From Chloroflexota bacterium (GTDB lineage: Bacteria; Chloroflexota; Dehalococcoidia; Tepidiformales; Tepidiformaceae), in NCBI GenBank assembly GCA_025350285.1, contig JANXYE010000649.1, positions 1 to 9,781 on the forward strand: a stretch of 9,781 bases of DNA, in the 5' to 3' direction. The notes under the pieces were generated by a model, which did not search any database, was not told the origin of the DNA, and saw only the letters and a list, made by a program, of their open reading frames with translations. This document shows positions 5,618 to 9,781 of this stretch, piece after piece. The position numbers were made by a program, and so were the translations under genes. Position 1 is the stretch's first letter. Every line of letters begins with the position of its first letter.

Positions 5618-5647
5618 TTGCCAACTATTGCGGCTGCGAGCTATTGT
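5618..5647 (+). promoter_or_regulatory. Probable promoter of the padR-mod operon, giving a leaderless message
   Basis: TTGCCA (5618-5623) and TATTGT (5642-5647) are separated by 18 bases. They match the -35 and -10 consensus at five and four of six positions. Transcription seven to eight bases after the -10 would start at about the padR ATG (5655), which has no Shine-Dalgarno motif. CTATTG occurs twice 16 bp apart (5625-5630, 5641-5646), and TGCCA/TGGCA (5619-5623/5651-5655) flank the region. Either could be part of an operator. Confidence 0.45.
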
Positions 5648-5654
5648 TCCTGGC

Positions 5655-6203
5655 ATGTCCGAACGACCGTTGCTCCCCGGAGAGTTCGCTGTCCTTGGAC
5701 TGCTGGCCGTGCAGCCGATGCACGGCTACGAGATGGCCCGGAGGCTGGTGCTGGACGGGCTGGACGCTGTCGTTCCCATCGAACAGAGCCTGCTCTACAC
5801 CTACATCCGCAACGTTGAGGGCCGCGGGCTCGTGTCCTGGCTGGAGGACCGGGTTGGGCTCCGCCCGCCACGCAAGCACTACCACCTCACGGACGTTGGA
5901 CAGGAGACGCTGGACGCGTGGCTGGATGAACCGGTGTTGCGGATGCGGGAGACGCGGCTGGACCTGCTGTTGAAGCTCTATTTTCTCGAACGGCTCGATC
6001 CCGGGCGGCGGGAGCAACTCGTCGGGCGGCAGATCAGCGTCTGCGAGGCGTATCGCGAGCGACTCTGGCGAGCCGAAGAACGGGCCGAAGGGTTCGCCCG
6101 GCTGGTCGCCGGGTCGAAGCGGTCGGCGGCTGAGGCCACGCTGGCCTGGCTGCGCGAGGCGGCTCAGGCATCGGCGGCGCGGGCCGAGGAGGCTCGAACT
6201 TGA
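5655..6203 (+). CDS. PadR-family transcriptional regulator
   Basis: A 182-residue DNA-binding regulator. The N-terminal winged helix is typical of PadR: EFAVLGLLAVQPMHGYEMARRL (10-31), the recognition-helix part IEQSLLYTYIRNVEGRGLVSW (42-62), and the wing PPRKHYHLTDVGQETLDAWL (71-90). The rest is a long helical dimerisation region of the PadR C-terminal type, rich in Arg and Glu, with an Ala-rich end. ATG 5655 is chosen since the family begins a few residues before GEFAVLGLL; an open frame from TTG 5610 is less likely. It has no Shine-Dalgarno site and may be translated from a leaderless message. Its stop overlaps the modA start as TTGA, so regulator and transporter are co-transcribed. It probably controls its own operon, possibly in response to molybdate or another ligand. 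PadR proteins are usually repressors; the ligand is not known from the sequence. Confidence 0.88.
   Translation: MSERPLLPGEFAVLGLLAVQPMHGYEMARRLVLDGLDAVVPIEQSLLYTYIRNVEGRGLVSWLEDRVGLRPPRKHYHLTDVGQETLDAWLDEPVLRMRETRLDLLLKLYFLERLDPGRREQLVGRQISVCEAYRERLWRAEERAEGFARLVAGSKRSAAEATLAWLREAAQASAARAEEART
6186..6192 (+). promoter_or_regulatory. Ribosome-binding site that supports the TTG start of modA
   Basis: GAGGAGG lies inside the last padR codons, seven bases before TTG 6200. This strong site justifies an otherwise unusual TTG start. The TTG shares the bases TG with the padR stop codon. Confidence 0.75.
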
Positions 6204-7066
6204 AGCAGCGCAATTTGAAACCGGCGCGCTGGATATCACTCGGTGCGCTGGTCATGCTCGCGACGGTGTTCGCGGCCTGCGGCGGTGACGACGGCGTCCC
6301 GCACGCCACCCCTACGCTCACTTCCACGACGCCACCAACGCTCCGGGTTGAAGGCGAGATCGTTGTCTTCGCCGCCTCTTCGCTGACCGACGCGTTCAAG
6401 GAAATCGGCAAGGCGTTCGAATCCGAGAACCCTAAGGCGAAGGTGACGTTCAACTTCGCCGCCTCCTCCGCGCTGGCTGTGCAGATCAACGAGGGCCAGC
6501 CGGCGGACGTGTTCGCCTCGGCTGACGAAACCCAGATGCGGGTTGTCAGCGAAAAAACGGGCATCGAGGATCAGCAGGTCTTCGCGACGAACGTTCCGGT
6601 CGTCGCCGTCCCGAAGAAGGGCAATGCCGTCCAGTCGTTCCAGGACCTCGCGAAGCCCGGCGTGAAGCTGGTCATCGCGGGCAAGGACGTGCCCATCGGC
6701 CGCTATGCGAGGGATATCTTCGCGGCCGCGACGGGCGCGAGCGGCGTGGGCGCGGACTTCAGCGACAAGGTGCTGGCGAACGTCAGGAGCGAGGAGGCGA
6801 ATGTGCGAGGCGTCCTCACAAAGGTCCAGCTTGGCGAAGCGGACGCGGGCGTGGTCTACACGACGGAAATCGCCGCCGCCGCCAACGACGTGCGAGCTAT
6901 CGCCATTCCGGAGAGGTACAACGTCATCGCGCGGTACCCGCTGGCGGTGCTCAAGGCGAGCAAGCGGATCGCGGGGGCGCGGGCGTTCGTGGGGTACGTG
7001 CTCTCACCCGCGGGGCAGGCGATACTCGCGAAGTATGGCTTCGGAAAGCTCCCGGCCGTCCCATGA
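6200..7066 (+). CDS. modA: Molybdate ABC transporter substrate-binding lipoprotein ModA
   Basis: A 288-residue periplasmic-type binding protein that captures molybdate (perhaps tungstate) outside the membrane and hands it to ModB. A signal peptide with positive start and hydrophobic core (11-26) ends in FAAC27-GGDD, a lipobox with Phe at -3, so the mature protein should be lipid-anchored. A Thr/Pro-rich linker (36-47) follows. The ModA domain starts at IVVFAASSLTDAFKEIG (54-70) and continues with FAASSALAVQINEGQPADVFASAD (86-109), GKDVPIGRYARD (161-172), VRGVL (202-206) and GVVYTTE (217-223). By comparison with E. coli ModA, S61, S89 or S90, V202 and Y220 are candidate oxyanion ligands. TTG 6200 is the start, with GAGGAGG seven bases upstream, overlapping the padR stop. 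modB follows after 12 bp. Confidence 0.93.
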   Translation: MKQRNLKPARWISLGALVMLATVFAACGGDDGVPHATPTLTSTTPPTLRVEGEIVVFAASSLTDAFKEIGKAFESENPKAKVTFNFAASSALAVQINEGQPADVFASADETQMRVVSEKTGIEDQQVFATNVPVVAVPKKGNAVQSFQDLAKPGVKLVIAGKDVPIGRYARDIFAAATGASGVGADFSDKVLANVRSEEANVRGVLTKVQLGEADAGVVYTTEIAAAANDVRAIAIPERYNVIARYPLAVLKASKRIAGARAFVGYVLSPAGQAILAKYGFGKLPAVP

Positions 7067-7078
7067 TCGGGAGGAGAG

Positions 7079-7930
7079 ATGCCGGGGAATGGTCGAGAAG
7101 AGATGAGTCGAGCGACTGGAATCGGGAGTGACCGGTCTGCCGCGGTTGCCGTAGCCGTCTTGGCCGCGGCGTTCGCGATCTTCTTCATCCTGCCCTTCGC
7201 CGGGCTTGTCGACCGGGCGCTGGACGAAGGCGGCACGTGGGATGCGCTGCGCACGTCCGAAGCGCGGGATGCGCTGGTGCTCTCGCTCTGGACTTCGAGC
7301 GTCACCGTAGTGCTGGCAATCGCGTTCGGGACGCCGGTCGCCTACCTGCTCGCTCGCGGGCACTTCCCGGGCCGCGCTTTCGTGGACGCGCTGATCGACC
7401 TGCCCATCGTGCTGCCCCCGACGGTGGCGGGCGTCGCCCTGCTCACGGCGTTCGGGCGCCGAGGCCTCATCGGCGAACCGTTGGAGAGCCTGACCGGGTA
7501 CTCGGTGAGCTTCAGCAGCGTCGCGGTGGTGATGGCACAGACGCTCGTCGCCGCGCCGTTCTACGTGCGGGCGGCGCGGAGCGGCTTTGCGGCCGCCGAC
7601 CCGCAGCTTGAACGCGTCGCCTACACGCTCGGCGCGAGCCGGCTGCGGGCGTTCTTCCGCATCCTGGTGCCGCAGGCGGGGCCGGCGCTGGCGGCGGGGA
7701 TCATCCTCTGCTGGGCACGCTCGATCGGCGAACTTGGCGCCACGCTGATCTTCGCCGGAAACCTGCAAGGCAAAACCCAGACGATGCCGCTGGCGATCAT
7801 CCAGGCATTCGAAGGGAGTTCGTTGGGCCTCGCGGGAGCCATTTCGCTGTCGTTGTTCTTGCTCGTGGTGGCGCTGGGCGTGCTTGTCGTCTTCCGGCTC
7901 GTTGCGGCCCGAGGCGGTGAGCCGCGGTGA
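7079..7930 (+). CDS. modB: Molybdate ABC transporter permease ModB
   Basis: A 283-residue inner-membrane permease that forms the molybdate channel with ModA outside and ModC inside. Hydrophobic segments stand at about 21-43, 66-90, 106-124, 144-164, 203-225 and 250-275, six in all. The cytoplasmic coupling loop is clear at about 172-202, ending TLGASRLRAFFRILVPQAGP (183-202) with the invariant Gly185. ARSIGELGATLIFAGNLQGKTQTMPLAI (213-240) is characteristic of molybdate permeases. Start ATG 7079 follows GGGAGG with a four-base gap. ATG 7103, giving MSRATGIG, is an alternative with a weaker site and would remove eight residues. It lies 12 bp after modA and shares GTGA with the modC start, so the two are translationally coupled. 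Confidence 0.93.
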   Translation: MPGNGREEMSRATGIGSDRSAAVAVAVLAAAFAIFFILPFAGLVDRALDEGGTWDALRTSEARDALVLSLWTSSVTVVLAIAFGTPVAYLLARGHFPGRAFVDALIDLPIVLPPTVAGVALLTAFGRRGLIGEPLESLTGYSVSFSSVAVVMAQTLVAAPFYVRAARSGFAAADPQLERVAYTLGASRLRAFFRILVPQAGPALAAGIILCWARSIGELGATLIFAGNLQGKTQTMPLAIIQAFEGSSLGLAGAISLSLFLLVVALGVLVVFRLVAARGGEPR

Positions 7931-9027
7931 GCATCGAGTTCGCCGCGGAACTGCGGGTGGGGACGTTTTCGTACTCGGCGGAGTTCGCCGCAAAAGACGA
8001 GATCCTGGTGCTGTTCGGACATTCCGGTGCGGGCAAGAGCGTCACGCTCCAGGTCATCGCCGGGCTTCTCCGGCCACGAGGCGGGCGGATCGTGCTCGAT
8101 GGGGACGTCGCCTTCGACGCGAAGAGCGGGATCAACCTGCCACCACAGGCCCGTCGCACGGGCTACGTCGTCCAGGATCTGGCCCTCTTCCCGCACCTGA
8201 CGGTGGCCCAAAACGTCGCTTTCGGAATCGCGGCACGGGCCGGGCGAGAGGAGCGGATTGCGGAACTGCTGGCGAAGCTGCGGATTGCGGAACTTGCGGA
8301 TCGGCGCCCACGCTCGCTCAGCGGCGGGCAGCAACAGCGGGTCGCCCTCGCGCGGGCGTTGGCAAGAGACGCGCGAATCCTGCTGCTCGACGAGCCGTTC
8401 AGCGCGCTCGACGAAGCGTTGCGCTCGACCCTCCGGCAGGAACTCTTGCGCCTGCGCTCGGATCTGGGCCTGACGATCCTGTTCGTGACCCACGATCTGC
8501 GCGAGGCCCACCTGTTGGCGGACCGGATCGCGGTGTTCGACGGCGGCCGCATCCTCCAGATAACGGACAGGGAGACGGTGTTCCGGCGGCCAGCGTCGCG
8601 GCGGGTGGCTGAGCTCACCGGAGTGGCAAACATCTTCGCGGGGCGGATCGCAGAAAGCGGCGGGACGGATCTGGTGGTGGCGATCGAAGGCCGGCGGTTC
8701 TCCTGCGCTCGCCCGGAAGGTTCGGCCGTGGCCGAAGGCGACGACGTAGATGTCGCGATCCGGGCGGAGCGCGTCAACCTCCGGCGTTTGGCCGCGGGCG
8801 CCACGGAGATGGAAAACACGGTCGAGGCGGTGATCAACGAGGAGTTTGCCTACGGCGCAACGCACACGCTGCGCTGCGAGCCAACGCACGGGGGGCCATC
8901 GATCGAAGCGGAACTGGCGTCACGCCCCTACGAGGTGCTTGGGGTGGCAACCCAGAAGCGCTGGCTCCTGGAGATGCCGTCGGCGGACCTGCACGTCATG
9001 CCGAAAGAGCGCGCGCCGGGCGCATGA
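7927..9027 (+). CDS. modC: Molybdate ABC transporter ATP-binding protein ModC
   Basis: A 366-residue ATPase that powers molybdate import. All nucleotide-binding motifs are intact: Walker A GHSGAGKS (31-38), Q-loop Q83 in VVQDLALFPH, signature LSGGQQQR (131-138), Walker B ILLLDEP (151-157), D-loop SALD (159-162), and switch H189 in VTHD. The helical part between Q-loop and signature carries NVAFGI (96-101). A linker rich in TGVANIFAGRI (231-241) leads to a C-terminal regulatory domain with MENTVEAVINEEFAYGATHT (295-314) and a final beta-rich stretch. This resembles the TOBE-type molybdate-binding region that can sense substrate. GTG 7927 is the start; it overlaps the modB stop as GTGA, and GGTGA six bases upstream can pair with 16S rRNA. 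It is last in the padR-mod operon and converges with the VOC gene nine bases on. Confidence 0.94.
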   Translation: MSIEFAAELRVGTFSYSAEFAAKDEILVLFGHSGAGKSVTLQVIAGLLRPRGGRIVLDGDVAFDAKSGINLPPQARRTGYVVQDLALFPHLTVAQNVAFGIAARAGREERIAELLAKLRIAELADRRPRSLSGGQQQRVALARALARDARILLLDEPFSALDEALRSTLRQELLRLRSDLGLTILFVTHDLREAHLLADRIAVFDGGRILQITDRETVFRRPASRRVAELTGVANIFAGRIAESGGTDLVVAIEGRRFSCARPEGSAVAEGDDVDVAIRAERVNLRRLAAGATEMENTVEAVINEEFAYGATHTLRCEPTHGGPSIEAELASRPYEVLGVATQKRWLLEMPSADLHVMPKERAPGA

Positions 9028-9059
9028 CGGACGCCCTCAATGAGCGGCGTAGGCGTCCG
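9028..9059. terminator. Hairpin across the convergent ends of modC and the VOC gene
   Basis: CGGACGCC (9028-9035) and GGCGTCCG (9052-9059) form a perfect 8-bp stem with a 16-base loop. It begins right after the modC stop and covers the last codons of the VOC gene, so it could end transcripts from both sides. No T-run is present. Confidence 0.45.
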
Positions 9060-9781
9060 CCTCCGCGCCGGCCCGATCTGGCCGGCCGGACCAGACCCAG
9101 GCGTAGTTCGTGCGGCTGACGCCCATGAGCATCCCCTCGATGGCACTCGGATGGATGAACAGGCCCGTTTCTGGCGGGCGGTCTTCGCTATCCGTGAAAC
9201 GGGCGCCGCGAGCGCGAAGGCGCCCCGCCAGCGCCGCGACGTCGTCCGTTTCGATGTAGCACATGTAGAGGCCGGGGCCTCGGCGCTGGTAGAAGCGATC
9301 CATCGCTCCACCTCCAAACGTCTCCGTTACCTCCACACGGTCGAGGTAGGCCGGCGGGTTGAAGAGCGTGAGGGAGCCGCGATACCCGTAAAGCCTGCTT
9401 TCGATATGCGAGAAGCGGCGTTCGTCGAGGCCAAAGAGTTCGGTATAGTGGGCCGTCGTGGCCGCAGCGTCCGCCACCGGGTTCGTCACTTCGTAGAGGC
9501 AGCGGATGTGGCCGACGGCGGCGCGAGGCACGTGTGGGGTGATGACCGTCGGCATGCCGTGCGTCGCATCGGGCGCGAGGTAGAGGTGGCCCTTCTCTTC
9601 GACGTACGTTGCCCCCAGCGCGTCGAAATGCCGGGCGAGCGACTGCTGGTGCATACTGCTGAAGCCCACGCCGTAGAGCCCCGACGTCCATTTCGCGGCG
9701 AAGTCGGCGACGGGGCCCGGGCCGGCGGGTTCGAGGAAGTCGAAGAGGCTGACCCCGGCCTGCACGGTCGTCCGGTGAGCA
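9037..9781 (-). CDS. Two-module VOC (glyoxalase/dioxygenase-superfamily) protein, N-terminus outside the window
   Basis: The frame is open to the right edge, so the true start lies beyond 9781; GTG 9765 is not chosen because the sequence before and after it is mid-domain. The visible part starts in the middle of one VOC module (VSLFDFLEP, then GLYGVGF and an HPxxxxG-like LAPDATHGMPTVITP). It is followed by a complete second module from GHIRCLYEV (about 9513) with TELFGLDERRFSH, SLTLFNPP, GLYMCYIETDDVAALAGRLRARG and FIHPSAIEGMLMG. The two modules repeat the same pattern S-L-x-x-F...P...GLY. VOC enzymes bind a metal through His and Glu on these strands. Here several of these positions look changed: GLYGVGF and GLYMCYI lack the usual His, and the final strands lack Glu. 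Function is unknown: lyase, isomerase, dioxygenase or a binding protein. Confidence 0.8.
   Translation of the reverse strand, partial: AHRTTVQAGVSLFDFLEPAGPGPVADFAAKWTSGLYGVGFSSMHQQSLARHFDALGATYVEEKGHLYLAPDATHGMPTVITPHVPRAAVGHIRCLYEVTNPVADAAATTAHYTELFGLDERRFSHIESRLYGYRGSLTLFNPPAYLDRVEVTETFGGGAMDRFYQRRGPGLYMCYIETDDVAALAGRLRARGARFTDSEDRPPETGLFIHPSAIEGMLMGVSRTNYAWVWSGRPDRAGAEADAYAAH

Noticed and set aside
7621..8889. A 422-codon open frame on the minus strand across modB and modC
   Set aside because: The plus strand carries every ABC-transporter motif in order; the antisense product is Arg- and Pro-rich without any domain.

Overview
The window is GC-rich DNA, roughly two thirds G+C by eye, with strong G/C bias at third codon positions, GTG and TTG starts, and tightly packed genes. 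No rRNA, tRNA, CRISPR array or insertion sequence is visible. A lipoprotein with an A-A-C-G-G-D-D start, a PadR regulator ahead of a molybdate transporter, an AhpE-like peroxiredoxin and a stand-alone formyl-THF hydrolase-type protein would suit a high-GC, non-proteobacterial organism such as a Chloroflexota or actinobacterial relative. That placement is an inference; no marker gene in the window settles it.

Left third (1-3252): a surface-glycan cassette. A possible gene fragment leaves the window leftwards at 1-111. A plus-strand sulfotransferase (193-825) has its 3' half only and lacks the PAPS-binding loop. It runs convergently into, and overlaps by 35 bp, a minus-strand two-gene unit. That unit is an NAD-dependent sugar-nucleotide epimerase (2221-3252) joined by an ATGA overlap to a GT11 alpha-1,2-fucosyltransferase-like protein (791-2224) carrying an unexplained N-terminal region of about 190 residues. 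Together they point to making and decorating a fucosylated, perhaps sulfated, glycan.

Middle (3253-5655): single-gene housekeeping units. A minus-strand GNAT acetyltransferase of the short N-acetylglutamate-synthase type (3335-3877) takes its C-terminal tail and stop codon from a GC-rich palindromic repeat and has a leader able to fold over its ribosome-binding site. Divergent from it is a stand-alone protein resembling the hydrolase domain of 10-formyltetrahydrofolate dehydrogenase (4065-4982). It converges on an AhpE-like peroxiredoxin (5055-5519), with a long inverted repeat between their ends.

Right (5655-9027): a compact operon padR-modA-modB-modC. padR to modA overlap by TTGA, modB to modC overlap by GTGA, and a 12-bp gap separates modA from modB. 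It encodes a complete molybdate (or tungstate) ABC importer: lipoprotein binding protein, permease and ATPase, led by its own presumed regulator. A plausible promoter places the padR transcript start at its ATG, so the message may be leaderless. After a small hairpin, a minus-strand protein with two VOC (glyoxalase-like) modules enters from the right edge (9037-9781, N-terminus outside).

No wholly new multi-gene system is evident. The most unusual points are the fucosyltransferase extension, the repeat-encoded tail and foldable leader of the acetyltransferase, the stand-alone hydrolase domain, and the PadR-led molybdate operon.
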